Positions 45,935 to 55,888 of a stretch of 64,000 nt of DNA are shown one piece after another; within the stretch, counting starts at the first letter, position 1; every line of letters starts with the position of its first letter. Source of the DNA: Rhodobacterales bacterium HKCCA1288. GTDB taxonomy: Bacteria; Pseudomonadota; Alphaproteobacteria; Rhodobacterales; Rhodobacteraceae. The position numbers and the translations under genes were made by a program. The stretch covers positions 2,153,001-2,217,000 of the forward strand of contig CP065161.1 of assembly GCA_015693905.1 (NCBI GenBank). Reading direction: 5' to 3'. The notes beneath the pieces are model-generated. The model made no database searches. It had not been told where the DNA came from and saw nothing but the letters and a program-made list of their open reading frames with translations.

Positions 45935-46834
45935 ATGAGCTCAAATCCCGAACCCTCGTCTATCGCGGCGCAAAGCGCGCCCCTTGATGACGAGCCTCTG
46001 CCGCAAAGGCAAAGTTTCTTCTCCCGTCTTTTTGGGTCTAGCCCATCAGACCCCGATCATGCAGATCATGCCGAAGGCGAAAGCCTGAGCCACCCCGCAA
46101 GCGAGGGTAAATCCTTTGCGCAATTTGGCATGTCCAATCTGCGCCGTTTGCGGGTCGAGGATGTGTCGATCCCGCGTGTCGAGATCACAGCGGTGCCCGC
46201 TGATATCAGCCTTGACGATCTCATCGCGGTGTTTCGCGAAAGCGGCAACACGCGCCTGCCAGTTTACGATGGCACCCTCGATAGCCCCATCGGCCTCGTC
46301 CATTTGAAAGACGTTGCTTTAGGCCATGGCTTTCACAAGTCGGACGGCGATTTCGATTTACGCTCTATGCTGCGGCCCTTGCTTTATGCGCCGCCCTCCA
46401 TGCCGATTGGGGTGCTTCTGCAAAAAATGCAGACCGAGCGCACCCATATGGCTTTGGTGATTGATGAATATGGCGGTGTCGATGGTTTGGTGACCATCGA
46501 AGATTTGATCGAACAGGTCATCGGTGAGATTGAAGATGAGCATGATGTCGAAGAAGACAGCCCATGGAGCCATGAGAAATCAGGCGCTTATCTCGCCCTT
46601 GCCCGCGCCCCATTAGACGAGTTTGAAGCCGAGATTGGGATCAAACTGCTGGACACTGACGAAGATGAGGAAATCGACACCCTTGGTGGTTTGGTGTTCA
46701 AACTGACGGGGCGTATTCCCGCGCGCGGGGAAATCGTTCCGCACCCTTCTGGCGCCGAGTTTGAGGTTGTCGATGCCGATGCGCGGCGGATCAAACGGTT
46801 GCGTGTGCGATTGCCCAAAGGTGACGCTGCGTGA
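45935..46834 (+). CDS. corC: CorC/HlyC-type CBS-domain protein
   Basis: A 299-residue protein without membrane helices. The region around 75-200 has two CBS motifs (VPRVEITAVPADISLDDLI; ALVIDEYGGVDGLVTIEDLIEQ), and residues 215-295 form the CorC_HlyC domain (DTLGGLVFKLTGRIPARGE). It is implicated in magnesium/cobalt handling, but the cytosolic form in this operon has no settled function. Its stop overlaps the lnt start (GTGA). Confidence 0.93.
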   Translation: MSSNPEPSSIAAQSAPLDDEPLPQRQSFFSRLFGSSPSDPDHADHAEGESLSHPASEGKSFAQFGMSNLRRLRVEDVSIPRVEITAVPADISLDDLIAVFRESGNTRLPVYDGTLDSPIGLVHLKDVALGHGFHKSDGDFDLRSMLRPLLYAPPSMPIGVLLQKMQTERTHMALVIDEYGGVDGLVTIEDLIEQVIGEIEDEHDVEEDSPWSHEKSGAYLALARAPLDEFEAEIGIKLLDTDEDEEIDTLGGLVFKLTGRIPARGEIVPHPSGAEFEVVDADARRIKRLRVRLPKGDAA

Positions 46835-48357
46835 TCATGACACGGCTGCGCGATCCGCGTCTGTTGGCATTTTGCGCAGGTTTCGGCGCGGCTCTGGGCA
46901 TTGCGCCGTTTAACATACTCATCGCGACCCCATTGGGTTTGGGCGCTTTGATCTATCTCTTGGCCCAATCACCAACCTCCAAGGCCGCGGCGGTTTCCGC
47001 GTTTTGGGGGGGATTGGGCTACTTCATCCTTGCGCTGCATTGGATTGTCGAGCCCTTCATGGTCTATGCAGCGCAAGAGGGGTGGATGGCCCCTTTCGCG
47101 ATTTTGGGCTTATCAGGTGGGTTGGCTCTGTTTTTCGCACTGCCCGTCTGGGCGATATGCGCCTTGGCCCGGCCCCAAGGCCGTGCGGCCCGCATCATGG
47201 CGATTGTTCTGGCGCTGTCATTCGGGGAATATCTGCGCGCCTATATCCTGACGGGGTTTCCTTGGGCAATGTTTGGCCACGCCATGATTGGCACCAATTT
47301 GCGGATTTTGGCGGGGGTCATCGGTGCGCATGGGATGGGCCTCCTGTTGCTCAGTGCTGCGGGTCTTTTGGCCCATTTTACAATGAACGGCGCGTGGCGT
47401 TTCGTTGGGGGGCTGTTGGGCGGCATTGTGGCGCTTTGGGTGTTCATGCCAGTCTTTCCCGCGCCACAGGCGGCCCCAGATGCGCCGCTCATCCGCATCA
47501 TTCAACCCAATGCTGCACAAGACCTCAAATGGCGGCCTGAGATGAAGCCGTTTTTTCAAGATCGGATTCTGGATCTCACCGCTCTGCCCGTCCGTGAGGC
47601 AGGGGGCGCACGGCCCGATTTGATGCTTTATCCCGAAACGGTTTTAACTTCGCTCTTGGAGAATACCGAAACCATCCGCCAAGATCTGGCCTCTGCTGCA
47701 GGCGGCGGCCTGTTGATTTTGGGCGCACAACGTCTTGAGGGGGAGGTTGCCTATAACTCCCTTGCACTGGTGGATCAAACCGGCGCAGTGACTGCAACCT
47801 ATGATAAGCATCATTTGGTGCCTTTCGGGGAATATATGCCCTTGCAATCCCTTGCGCGCGAGATGGGGCTACACGGGCTCGCAAATCGCATGGGTCTAAG
47901 TTTCTCACGCGGGTCAGGGCCACAGGTCTTTGACCTCGGCGCAGATATTGGAACCGTGTTCCCGATGGTCTGTTACGAGGCGATTTTCCCGCATTATATC
48001 ACGGATGTGCCACGCCCTGATTGGATGTTCCATGCCACCAATGATGCGTGGTTTGGTCAGTTTTCAGGCCCGTACCAGCATTTGGCCCTGCTTCAGCTGC
48101 GCGCAGCAGAGCAAGGTTTGCCCGTTTTGCGCGCCGCCAATACAGGTGTCAGCGCCGTGATAGATGCGCGTGGCGAAATCGTATCTGCTTTGGGAATGGG
48201 AGAGATGGGTGTGATTGATGCCACCTTGCCCCCATCCTTACCCCCGACCCTTTATGCGCGGTTTGGGGATGTAGCTTATGGGGTGATGCTTTTGGGGCTC
48301 TTGGGCGCATTTTTGCGCAAGCGGCGTGTTGATATGGTTGATCCCACCCGCACTTGA
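46831..48357 (+). CDS. lnt: Apolipoprotein N-acyltransferase
   Basis: The 508-residue inner-membrane enzyme adds the third acyl chain to lipoproteins. N-terminal helices occupy about 210 residues, and a CN-hydrolase domain follows with the catalytic triad in YPETVLTS (Glu), DKHHLVPFGEYMP (Lys) and MVCYEAIFP (Cys). I chose the GTG at 46831, 7 bases after AAAGGTG; an ATG two codons later has worse spacing. It overlaps corC and precedes the metK riboswitch. Confidence 0.95.
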   Translation: MIMTRLRDPRLLAFCAGFGAALGIAPFNILIATPLGLGALIYLLAQSPTSKAAAVSAFWGGLGYFILALHWIVEPFMVYAAQEGWMAPFAILGLSGGLALFFALPVWAICALARPQGRAARIMAIVLALSFGEYLRAYILTGFPWAMFGHAMIGTNLRILAGVIGAHGMGLLLLSAAGLLAHFTMNGAWRFVGGLLGGIVALWVFMPVFPAPQAAPDAPLIRIIQPNAAQDLKWRPEMKPFFQDRILDLTALPVREAGGARPDLMLYPETVLTSLLENTETIRQDLASAAGGGLLILGAQRLEGEVAYNSLALVDQTGAVTATYDKHHLVPFGEYMPLQSLAREMGLHGLANRMGLSFSRGSGPQVFDLGADIGTVFPMVCYEAIFPHYITDVPRPDWMFHATNDAWFGQFSGPYQHLALLQLRAAEQGLPVLRAANTGVSAVIDARGEIVSALGMGEMGVIDATLPPSLPPTLYARFGDVAYGVMLLGLLGAFLRKRRVDMVDPTRT

Positions 48358-48380
48358 AGATAAAGCGGCGCAATCTTGGC

Positions 48381-48425
48381 CCCACAACGGCTTCCTGACG
48401 TGGCGGCTTTAACCCCAATGGAGCA
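48381..48425 (+). promoter_or_regulatory. SAM/SAH riboswitch upstream of metK
   Basis: The leader matches the Rhodobacterales SAM/SAH class: CCAC (48382-48385) pairs with GTGG (48400-48403), the loop reads AACGGCTTCCTGAC, and AATGGAGCA follows. UUCC (48392-48395) can pair with GGAG (48420-48423), which is also the metK ribosome-binding site, 8 bases before its ATG. By family knowledge, ligand binding stabilises this pseudoknot and blocks translation. Confidence 0.88.
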
Positions 48426-48431
48426 CTTATC

Positions 48432-49613
48432 ATGTCCCGTAAGCACTATGTTTTCACCTCCGAATCCGTTTCGGAAGGTCATCCTGATAAAGTATGCGAT
48501 CGTATCTCTGATGCGGTCTTGGACGCGTTTTTGTCCGAAGAACCAGAAGCGCGTGTTGCCTGCGAGACTTTCGCCACGACCAATCGCGTTGTGATCGGTG
48601 GCGAGGTTGGTTTGTCCGACCAAGATAAGCTGCGCGACTACATGGGCCGTATCGAAGATATCGCCCGCGCGTGTATCCGCGACATTGGGTATGAGCAGGA
48701 CAAATTCCATTGGAAAACCTGTGAGATCACCAACCTCTTGCACGAGCAATCCGCCCATATCGCACAAGGCGTGAACGCCGCAGAGGATAAAGACGAGGGT
48801 GCAGGCGACCAAGGGATCATGTTTGGCTTTGCCACCAATGAAACCCCTGATCTGATGCCCGCCCCGATCCAATATTCCCATGCGATCCTGCGCCGTTTGG
48901 CTGAGGCACGCAAATCGGGCGCGGCCCCGCAGCTTGGGCCAGATGCGAAATCGCAGCTTTCTGTGCGCTATGAGGATGGCAAGCCAGTTGAAATCACTTC
49001 CTTGGTTTTGTCGACACAGCATTTGGACGAAAGCATGACCTCCGCTGATGTGCGGGACTTGGTCGAGCCGTATATCCGCGAAGTGCTGCCCGAGGGGTGG
49101 TTGACCGCCGCTACAGAATGGCACGTTAACCCAACGGGTAAATTCGTCATTGGTGGCCCCGATGGCGATGCGGGTCTCACAGGGCGCAAGATCATCGTAG
49201 ACACCTATGGTGGCGCGGCCCCACATGGCGGCGGTGCGTTCTCGGGCAAAGATCCAACCAAGGTGGATCGCTCAGCCGCCTATGCGGCGCGCTATTTGGC
49301 GAAAAACGTGGTGGCTGCGGGTCTTGCAGATCGCTGCACTATTCAGCTGTCCTATGCGATTGGTGTGGCCAAGCCCTTGTCGATCTATGCCGACACACAT
49401 GGCACCGGCAATGTCGATGAGGCCGCGATTGAGCGCGCCGTGGCGCAGGCGATGAACCTGACCCCACGCGGCATTCGCCTGCATTTGGGTTTGAATAAGC
49501 CAATCTTCCAGCGCACTGCGGCCTATGGCCATTTTGGCCGCGCCCCCGAGGCAGATGGTGGCTTCTCGTGGGAGCGCACTGATTTGGTCGATGCGATCAA
49601 ATCCGCGCTCTAA
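48432..49613 (+). CDS. metK: S-adenosylmethionine synthetase
   Basis: The 393-residue enzyme makes S-adenosylmethionine from methionine and ATP. It starts [18 protein letters not shown] and has the motifs [16 protein letters not shown] (ATP site) and [19 protein letters not shown] (catalytic loop). Its ribosome-binding site is inside the riboswitch described above, giving feedback from the product. trmB, itself SAM-dependent, follows. Confidence 0.97.
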   Translation: MSRKHYVFTSESVSEGHPDKVCDRISDAVLDAFLSEEPEARVACETFATTNRVVIGGEVGLSDQDKLRDYMGRIEDIARACIRDIGYEQDKFHWKTCEITNLLHEQSAHIAQGVNAAEDKDEGAGDQGIMFGFATNETPDLMPAPIQYSHAILRRLAEARKSGAAPQLGPDAKSQLSVRYEDGKPVEITSLVLSTQHLDESMTSADVRDLVEPYIREVLPEGWLTAATEWHVNPTGKFVIGGPDGDAGLTGRKIIVDTYGGAAPHGGGAFSGKDPTKVDRSAAYAARYLAKNVVAAGLADRCTIQLSYAIGVAKPLSIYADTHGTGNVDEAAIERAVAQAMNLTPRGIRLHLGLNKPIFQRTAAYGHFGRAPEADGGFSWERTDLVDAIKSAL

Positions 49614-49672
49614 TTTGAACCTTGCAGATGGAGTATGGCCCTGACCGATTTGGTTGGGGCCTTCTTTCAAAG

Positions 49673-50374
49673 ATGACCGAAGCCAGACCCTACCGCAATT
49701 TCTATGGCCGCCGTAAAGGGCATAACCTGCGCGACAGCCAAGAAGCCTATTTGGAACAGGACTTGGCCAAGCTTAGTCCTGGCGCGGTTGATTGGGATGA
49801 GAACCCCGATCGCACAGCCCTTGATCTTGAGACGCTGTTTGGCGGGCGCGATGTTTGGCTTGAGGTTGGGTTTGGCGGCGGCGAGCACATGGTGCACCAA
49901 GCCGCGCTGAACCCCAATGTCGGATTGATTGGTTGCGAGCCCTATATCAATGGCGTGGCCATGCTACTTGGCAAAATTCGCGCCAGCGGTGTCGCCAATC
50001 TGCGGGTTTTTCCGGGCGACGTGCGCGATATGTTTGATGTGCTGCCTGATGCATCAATAGCGCGTGCGTTTTTGCTTTATCCTGATCCGTGGCCGAAGAA
50101 ACGCCACCATCGCCGCCGTTTCGTCACGCCCGAGCATTTGGAACCTTTAGCGCGGGTTTTGCAGCCCGGCGCGATTTTTCGGGTTGCAACCGATATTCCC
50201 GACTATGTCCGCCAGACATTGGAGGAAGTTCCAAAGGCAGGGTTTGAATGGTTGGCCGAAGGGCCAGAGGATTGGCGCAAACCTTGGGGCGATTGGATTT
50301 CCACCCGTTACGAACAAAAAGCCCTGCGGGAGGGGCGGGTTCCCCATTATCTGACCTTCCGCCGATTGGGGTAA
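49673..50374 (+). CDS. trmB: tRNA (guanine-N7-)-methyltransferase TrmB
   Basis: The protein (233 residues) methylates G46 of tRNAs with SAM. The SAM motif is WLEVGFGGGEHM, and the substrate loop is LYPDPWPKKRHHRRRFVTPEHL. I chose the ATG at 49673 (MTEARPYRNFYGRRKG) over a TTG 17 codons upstream; the ribosome-binding site is weak in either case. It lies 59 bases after metK and 76 before aroA. Confidence 0.95.
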   Translation: MTEARPYRNFYGRRKGHNLRDSQEAYLEQDLAKLSPGAVDWDENPDRTALDLETLFGGRDVWLEVGFGGGEHMVHQAALNPNVGLIGCEPYINGVAMLLGKIRASGVANLRVFPGDVRDMFDVLPDASIARAFLLYPDPWPKKRHHRRRFVTPEHLEPLARVLQPGAIFRVATDIPDYVRQTLEEVPKAGFEWLAEGPEDWRKPWGDWISTRYEQKALREGRVPHYLTFRRLG

Positions 50375-50450
50375 TACCCCCAAAGCCTGTGGACGCGGCG
50401 GGCTGTCACCGCTATCAGATGGGCCAAGTTAATTTGCGAGGGAATGAAGC

Positions 50451-51803
50451 ATGTCTGCCCACGGAAAACCTATCAAAATGCAGGCGCGGAAATCCGCGGG
50501 TTTGTCGGGCGAGGCGCATGTGCCAGGCGATAAATCCATCTCGCATCGCAGCCTTATTTTTGGGGCGATGGCCATTGGGCAAACGCGCATCAAAGGGTTA
50601 CTTGAGGGGCAAGATGTTTTGGATACGGCCAAGGCGATGGCCTCCTTTGGTGCCCGCGTCACGCGTGTTGCGGATGGCGAGTGGCATGTGGACGGCGTTG
50701 GTGTTGGCGGCTTTGCCGAGCCTGATCATGTGATTGATTGCGGCAATTCTGGCACAGGCGTGCGTCTGATTATGGGGGCTATGGCCACAACCCCAATTGC
50801 CGCCACCTTTACAGGCGATGCAAGCCTTAATAAGCGCCCCATGGCACGGGTCACAGACCCGCTCGCTCTTTTTGGTGCACAGGCCTTTGGGCGCTCAGGC
50901 GGGCGCTTGCCGATGACGATTATCGGTGCGGAAACCCCCGTGCCTGTGCGCTATAAGTTGCCTGTGCCCTCAGCACAGGTCAAATCTGCGGTTCTGTTGG
51001 CGGGCTTGAATGTGCGCGGACAAACTGTGGTCATCGAAGAAGAGGCCACGCGGGACCATACCGAACGGATGCTTGCGGGTTTTGGCGCAACGATTACGAG
51101 CGAGCAGACCGATGAGGGCCGTGTGATCACCCTAGAGGGCCAACCAGAATTGCGCCCTCAAGATATCACTGTGCCCCGTGATCCCTCCTCCGCGGCCTTC
51201 CCAATTTGTGCGGCGCTGATCACGGAAGGTTCAGATGTATTGGTGCCAAATATCGGACTTAACCCCACCCGCGCAGGTTTGTTTGAAACCCTGATCGAGA
51301 TGGGGGCGGATTTGACCTATGAAAACATCCGCGATGAAGGCGGAGAGCCTATGGCAGACATCCGTGCGCGTTTCTCACCTGATCTCAAGGGGATCGAAGT
51401 TCCGCCTGAGCGCGCCGCAAGTATGATTGATGAATACCCAATTCTGTCGGTCGTGGCCGCGAATGCCACGGGCGCGACTGTGATGCGCGGGGTCAAAGAA
51501 CTGCGCGTCAAGGAAAGCGACCGCATTGATGCCATGGCCACAGGTCTGCGCGCAAATGGGGTTGAGGTGGAGGATGGCCCTGATTGGTGGATTGTGCAGG
51601 GTCGCGGTGCGGGCGGTGTGCAAGGCGGCGCGATATGTGCAACGCATTTGGATCATCGGATCGCCATGTCTTTCTTGTGCTTGGGGCTGTCCACGAAAGA
51701 GCCCGTGCAAATTGATGATGGCGGGCCAATTACGACTTCATTCCCCATCTTCATTGACCTGATGCGGGGGCTTGGCGCCACGCTTGGCGAGGTGGACGTT
51801 TGA
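50451..51803 (+). CDS. aroA: 3-phosphoshikimate 1-carboxyvinyltransferase (EPSP synthase)
   Basis: A 450-residue enzyme that joins shikimate-3-phosphate and phosphoenolpyruvate. Motifs include [13 protein letters not shown], the glycine-rich [14 protein letters not shown] (phosphoenolpyruvate loop), and [20 protein letters not shown]. The alanine in the GNSGT-A region pattern suggests class II-type sequence, but tolerance to inhibitors cannot be read from this. Its stop overlaps the cmk start. Confidence 0.95.
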   Translation: MSAHGKPIKMQARKSAGLSGEAHVPGDKSISHRSLIFGAMAIGQTRIKGLLEGQDVLDTAKAMASFGARVTRVADGEWHVDGVGVGGFAEPDHVIDCGNSGTGVRLIMGAMATTPIAATFTGDASLNKRPMARVTDPLALFGAQAFGRSGGRLPMTIIGAETPVPVRYKLPVPSAQVKSAVLLAGLNVRGQTVVIEEEATRDHTERMLAGFGATITSEQTDEGRVITLEGQPELRPQDITVPRDPSSAAFPICAALITEGSDVLVPNIGLNPTRAGLFETLIEMGADLTYENIRDEGGEPMADIRARFSPDLKGIEVPPERAASMIDEYPILSVVAANATGATVMRGVKELRVKESDRIDAMATGLRANGVEVEDGPDWWIVQGRGAGGVQGGAICATHLDHRIAMSFLCLGLSTKEPVQIDDGGPITTSFPIFIDLMRGLGATLGEVDV

Positions 51804-52396
51804 TTTTCACGGTCGCCATTGATGGGCCTGCGGCCGCAGGTAAGGGCACGATTAGCCGCCGCTTGGCTGATCAATTTGGCTTTGCCCATCTCGATACAGG
51901 CCTGCTTTATCGGGCCGTTGGGGCAAAAGTGGCTGATGGCGCCGCGCCTGAGATGGCCGCGCAAAATCTGACAGCCGCCGATCTGGCCCGCACTGATCTG
52001 CGCAGCCATGCGGCGGGGCAAGCCGCCTCAAAAGTTGCTGTGATCCCCGAGGTGCGCAGTGCCTTGGTGACATTTCAACGCGAGTTTGCCCGTCAAAGTG
52101 GCGGCGCCGTTTTGGATGGGCGCGATATTGGCACGGTGATCTGCCCCGATGCGGATTTGAAATTATTCATCACAGCCCGCCCCGAAGTGCGCGCGCATCG
52201 CCGCTATTTGGAACTTGGGGGAGATGAAGCACAGATCTTGAACGAGATCATTGAGCGCGACAGCCGCGATATGTCGCGTGCAGATGCCCCATTGCGTGCC
52301 GCCGAGGATGCGGTGGTGATCGACACCAGCGATTTGGATATTGAGGCGGCTGTTCGCCTTGCGGCAGAACATGTGACAGCTCGCCTCAAGGGCTAG
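51800..52396 (+). CDS. cmk: Cytidylate kinase
   Basis: This 198-residue kinase converts CMP and dCMP to diphosphates. The P-loop is [15 protein letters not shown], followed by [14 protein letters not shown] and [20 protein letters not shown]. The start is a TTG in a TTGA overlap with aroA; GAGGTGG lies 6-7 bases upstream and no ATG is available in frame without losing the P-loop. It precedes rpsA, the conserved order. Confidence 0.95.
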   Translation: MIFTVAIDGPAAAGKGTISRRLADQFGFAHLDTGLLYRAVGAKVADGAAPEMAAQNLTAADLARTDLRSHAAGQAASKVAVIPEVRSALVTFQREFARQSGGAVLDGRDIGTVICPDADLKLFITARPEVRAHRRYLELGGDEAQILNEIIERDSRDMSRADAPLRAAEDAVVIDTSDLDIEAAVRLAAEHVTARLKG

Positions 52397-52417
52397 TGTG
52401 AAAAATGGCCAAAACCC

Positions 52418-52446
52418 TTGTCATACTGGCGCAATGACTGTATGAG
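52418..52446 (+). promoter_or_regulatory. Candidate rpsA promoter
   Basis: TTGTCA (52418-52423) and TATGAG (52441-52446) lie 17 bases apart, five and four of six matching consensus. The transcript leader would be about 150 bases. No autoregulatory stem was verified. Confidence 0.5.
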
Positions 52447-52604
52447 CCACGCAATCAAGCAGACGGTCAACGTCTCGGATTGAGCAGGGTCGGGATATCC
52501 TCCGGCCCTTCATCATTTTCGAGGGGGCGATTGAAAACGAAACCAAAGACCTGCGGAGACAACCGCATGGCCCGAATAGCTCTATGAAAAGGAACTGAAT
52601 ATCT

Positions 52605-54284
52605 ATGTGCGCTAAAGCAACTATGGAAGAATTCGAAGCCCTTCTGAATGAAAGCTTCGAGATTGACACCCCCGCGGAAGGTGCGGTTGTCACTGGTAAG
52701 GTCATCGCAATCGAAGCGGGCCAAGCCATCATTGATGTGGGCTACAAAATGGAAGGCCGCATCGACCTTAAAGAATTCGCAAATCCCGGCGAGGCCCCCG
52801 AAATCGCAGTAGGCGATGAGGTAGAGGTTTACTTGCGCAATGTGGAAAACGCGCGTGGCGAAGCGGTTCTGAGCCGCGAAATGGCCCGCCGCGAAGCCGC
52901 ATGGGATCGCTTGGAAAAAGCATATGCCGCAGAAGAGCGTGTCGATGGCGCAATCTTTGGCCGCGTCAAAGGTGGCTTCACCGTTGATCTTGGCGGTGCT
53001 GTTGCGTTCTTGCCTGGGTCTCAGGTTGACGTGCGCCCCGTGCGGGATGCAGGGCCTTTGATGGGCCTCAAGCAGCCATTCCAAATCCTGAAAATGGATC
53101 GCCGCCGTGGCAATATCGTTGTGTCCCGCCGTGCAATCCTTGAGGAAAGCCGCGCCGAGCAGCGCGCCGAAGTTATCGGCAAACTGGGCGAAGGCGACAT
53201 CGTGGATGGTGTGGTCAAGAACATCACCGAATACGGCGCATTTGTCGACTTGGGCGGTGTTGACGGCCTGTTGCACGTCACCGACATGGCATGGCGCCGT
53301 GTGAATGATCCAAAAGAGGTTCTCACAATTGGTGAGACCGTGAAGGTTCAGGTGATCAAGGTCAACAAAGACACCCATCGCATCAGCCTCGGCATGAAGC
53401 AGCTGTTGGACGATCCATGGGATTCCGTTGAAGCGAAATTCCCGCTTGAATCCGTTCACATGGGCCGCGTGACCAACATCACCGATTACGGTGCATTTGT
53501 TGAGCTGGAGCCTGGCGTTGAAGGTCTGGTGCACGTTTCCGAGATGTCTTGGACAAAGAAAAACGTGCATCCTGGCAAGATCGTTTCGACCAGCCAAGAA
53601 GTCGAAGTTATGGTTCTGGAGATCGACAGCTCCAAGCGCCGCGTATCGCTTGGCCTCAAGCAGACCATGCGCAACCCATGGGAAGTGTTTGCAGAAACCC
53701 ATCCTGTTGGCACAGCGGTTGAAGGCGAGATCAAGAACATCACCGAATTCGGTTTGTTCATCGGTCTCGAGAACGACATTGACGGCATGGTTCACCTGTC
53801 TGACCTGACATGGGAAGGCCGTGGTGAGGATGTGATCGGCGATTACCGCAAAGGCGATATGGTCAAAGCGGTTGTTACCGAAGTTGACGTTGAGAAAGAG
53901 CGTATCTCTCTGTCGATCAAAGCTGTTGATGGCGATCCATTCGCAGATGCAGTTGGCGGCGTGAAGCGTGGCTCGGTCATCACTGTTGTTGTGACTTCGG
54001 TCGAAGAAGGCGGTTTGGAAGTGGAATATGAAGGCATGAAATCCTTCATTCGCCGCTCTGACCTCAGCCGCGACCGTGGTGATCAGCGCCCTGACCGTTT
54101 CTCGGTTGGTGACAAGATCGATGTGCGCGTAACCAATATCGATGCGAAGACCCGCAAACTGGGCCTGTCGATCAAGGCACGCGAAATCGCCGAAGAAAAA
54201 GAAGCGGTCGAGCAGTATGGCTCATCCGATTCTGGTGCAAGCTTGGGCGATATCCTTGGCGCTGCATTGAACAAAGACGAATAA
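52605..54284 (+). CDS. rpsA: 30S ribosomal protein S1
   Basis: The 559-residue protein holds six S1 RNA-binding repeats; the later ones show the pattern VKNITEYGAFVDLGGVDGLLHVTDMAW, TNITDYGAFVELEPGVEGLVHVSEMSW and IKNITEFGLFIGLENDIDGMVHLSDLTW. It recruits mRNA to the 30S subunit. The start is MCAKATMEEFEALLNESF, with AAAAGGA about 12 bases upstream. In many relatives ihfB follows; here the gene is followed by a strong terminator and cydA. Confidence 0.98.
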   Translation: MCAKATMEEFEALLNESFEIDTPAEGAVVTGKVIAIEAGQAIIDVGYKMEGRIDLKEFANPGEAPEIAVGDEVEVYLRNVENARGEAVLSREMARREAAWDRLEKAYAAEERVDGAIFGRVKGGFTVDLGGAVAFLPGSQVDVRPVRDAGPLMGLKQPFQILKMDRRRGNIVVSRRAILEESRAEQRAEVIGKLGEGDIVDGVVKNITEYGAFVDLGGVDGLLHVTDMAWRRVNDPKEVLTIGETVKVQVIKVNKDTHRISLGMKQLLDDPWDSVEAKFPLESVHMGRVTNITDYGAFVELEPGVEGLVHVSEMSWTKKNVHPGKIVSTSQEVEVMVLEIDSSKRRVSLGLKQTMRNPWEVFAETHPVGTAVEGEIKNITEFGLFIGLENDIDGMVHLSDLTWEGRGEDVIGDYRKGDMVKAVVTEVDVEKERISLSIKAVDGDPFADAVGGVKRGSVITVVVTSVEEGGLEVEYEGMKSFIRRSDLSRDRGDQRPDRFSVGDKIDVRVTNIDAKTRKLGLSIKAREIAEEKEAVEQYGSSDSGASLGDILGAALNKDE

Positions 54285-54323
54285 TCATCACGCGGGCCTT
54301 TGGCCCCGTTATGAGATCGAATT

Positions 54324-54350
54324 GCCCCGCTCAGCAGAGCGGGGCTTTTT
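54324..54350 (+). terminator. Intrinsic terminator after rpsA
   Basis: GCCCCGCTC (54324-54332) pairs perfectly with GAGCGGGGC (54337-54345), followed by TTTTT. It separates rpsA from cydA. Confidence 0.92.
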
Positions 54351-54471
54351 CTTTGTCGGAACGACAGGCTGTCGCAGCCCATAGATTTTTCATCTTTTGC
54401 GCCTAACTCGAATACTAAGCATCAATGCGGGCAGGGCAGAGATGCATGATTTTATGCCGAAAGGTTGCCCG

Positions 54472-55884
54472 ATGGACGTTGCAGACACGCTGTTGCTGTC
54501 GCGAATTCAATTTGCCGCGAATATCTCGTTTCATATCTTGTTTCCCACGATCACCATCGCCTTGGGGTGGGTGCTTTTGTATTTCCGCCTGCGGTTTTGG
54601 CGCACGGGCGAGGCGCGGTTTATGGCGGCCTATCTGTACTGGGTGAAAATCTTTGCCCTGACCTTTGCCATGGGGGTGGTGTCTGGGATCACCATGTCCT
54701 TCCAATTCGGCACGAATTGGCCCGGGTTTATGGAAACTGTGGGCAATATTGCAGGGCCGCTATTGGCCTACGAGGTGTTAACCGCGTTTTTCCTTGAGGC
54801 GGCTTTTGTCGGCATCATGCTGTTTGGGGCCAGCCGTGTGCCTGCTTGGCTGCACATCTTGGCCACGGGCTTGGTCGCCTTCGGCACGACCTTGTCTGCG
54901 TTTTGGATTCTTGTGTTGAACAGTTGGATGCACACGCCAGCAGGGTTTGAGATGATTGATGGCGTGGCGCATGCCACTGATTGGGCGGCGATTATCTTCA
55001 ACCCCTCAATGCCCTATCGCCTGTTGCATATGCTTTTGGCATCAGGGCTGACAGTAGCCTTCCTGATGGCGGGCTTGGCGGCCCTGCGCTGGCTGTGGGG
55101 GGATCGTGCGGCAGAACTGCGCGTGATGCTTCGCACGGGTCTTGTGATGGGTGCTGCGTTGATCCCACTGCAAATTCTGGCGGGCGATCTACATGGGCTT
55201 AACACGCTCGAACATCAGCCGCAAAAGGTTGCCGCAATGGAAGCGAATTGGGAGACGCAAGGGAATGTGCCCTTGGTTCTTTTCGCTTTGCCAGATGAGG
55301 CGGCTCGCGAAAATCGTTTTGAGATTGCTATCCCAAATGGCGCCTCATTGATCCTGACTCATAGTTTTGATGGGGTCGTTCCGGGGCTGAATGAGTTTAT
55401 TGCCGAGGATGGCACGGCCCTACACCCGCCTGTCGCGCCTGTGTTCTTTTCGTTTCGCGTGATGGTGGCCACAGGCTTTGCCATGTTGTTCCTGTCATGG
55501 GGCGCGTTGGCCTATATGCGCCGCGGGCGTGTTGCGGGTGAAGCCCTCTCTCCCGAAGGGCTGCCAAAACTAATGCTTTATGCGCTCGTGCCAATGGCGT
55601 TGTCGGGATGGGTGGCTACCCTTGCGGGGTGGTATACGACCGAGATTGGGCGGCAGCCTTGGTTGGTGCAAGGCGTGGTCACAACCGCTGAGGCCGTGGC
55701 CGAGGTGCCCGCACCGATGGTGATGGGAACGCTGATCGTTTATCTGGCGATCTACGCAGCGCTTTTGGCCGCTTATGTGGGCGTATTGGTCTATCTTGCG
55801 CGTAAGGCCGCCATGGGGCAGGGCGGGGCGCGCCCTGCACGCCCGCAACAGGGCCTTGAAGCTGCATTGGTCGCAGGGGAATAG
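54472..55884 (+). CDS. cydA: Cytochrome bd-type ubiquinol oxidase subunit I (CioA-like)
   Basis: The protein (470 residues) begins MDVADTLLLSRIQFAANISFHILFP, with the conserved haem-ligand histidine in the first helix, and has the GWYTTEIGRQPW motif. The quinol loop is short, as in cyanide-insensitive (CIO) oxidases rather than the long-loop Escherichia coli form. It reduces oxygen to water using quinol. I chose the ATG at 54472 (AAAGG 7 bases upstream); the frame extends another 25 codons. cydB follows 4 bases after the stop. Confidence 0.94.
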   Translation: MDVADTLLLSRIQFAANISFHILFPTITIALGWVLLYFRLRFWRTGEARFMAAYLYWVKIFALTFAMGVVSGITMSFQFGTNWPGFMETVGNIAGPLLAYEVLTAFFLEAAFVGIMLFGASRVPAWLHILATGLVAFGTTLSAFWILVLNSWMHTPAGFEMIDGVAHATDWAAIIFNPSMPYRLLHMLLASGLTVAFLMAGLAALRWLWGDRAAELRVMLRTGLVMGAALIPLQILAGDLHGLNTLEHQPQKVAAMEANWETQGNVPLVLFALPDEAARENRFEIAIPNGASLILTHSFDGVVPGLNEFIAEDGTALHPPVAPVFFSFRVMVATGFAMLFLSWGALAYMRRGRVAGEALSPEGLPKLMLYALVPMALSGWVATLAGWYTTEIGRQPWLVQGVVTTAEAVAEVPAPMVMGTLIVYLAIYAALLAAYVGVLVYLARKAAMGQGGARPARPQQGLEAALVAGE

Positions 55885-55888
55885 GGCG

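Noticed and set aside
52467-53795. 442-residue open frame antisense to rpsA
   Set aside because: It mirrors the codon bias of rpsA, has no family motif, and lies fully inside a certain gene.
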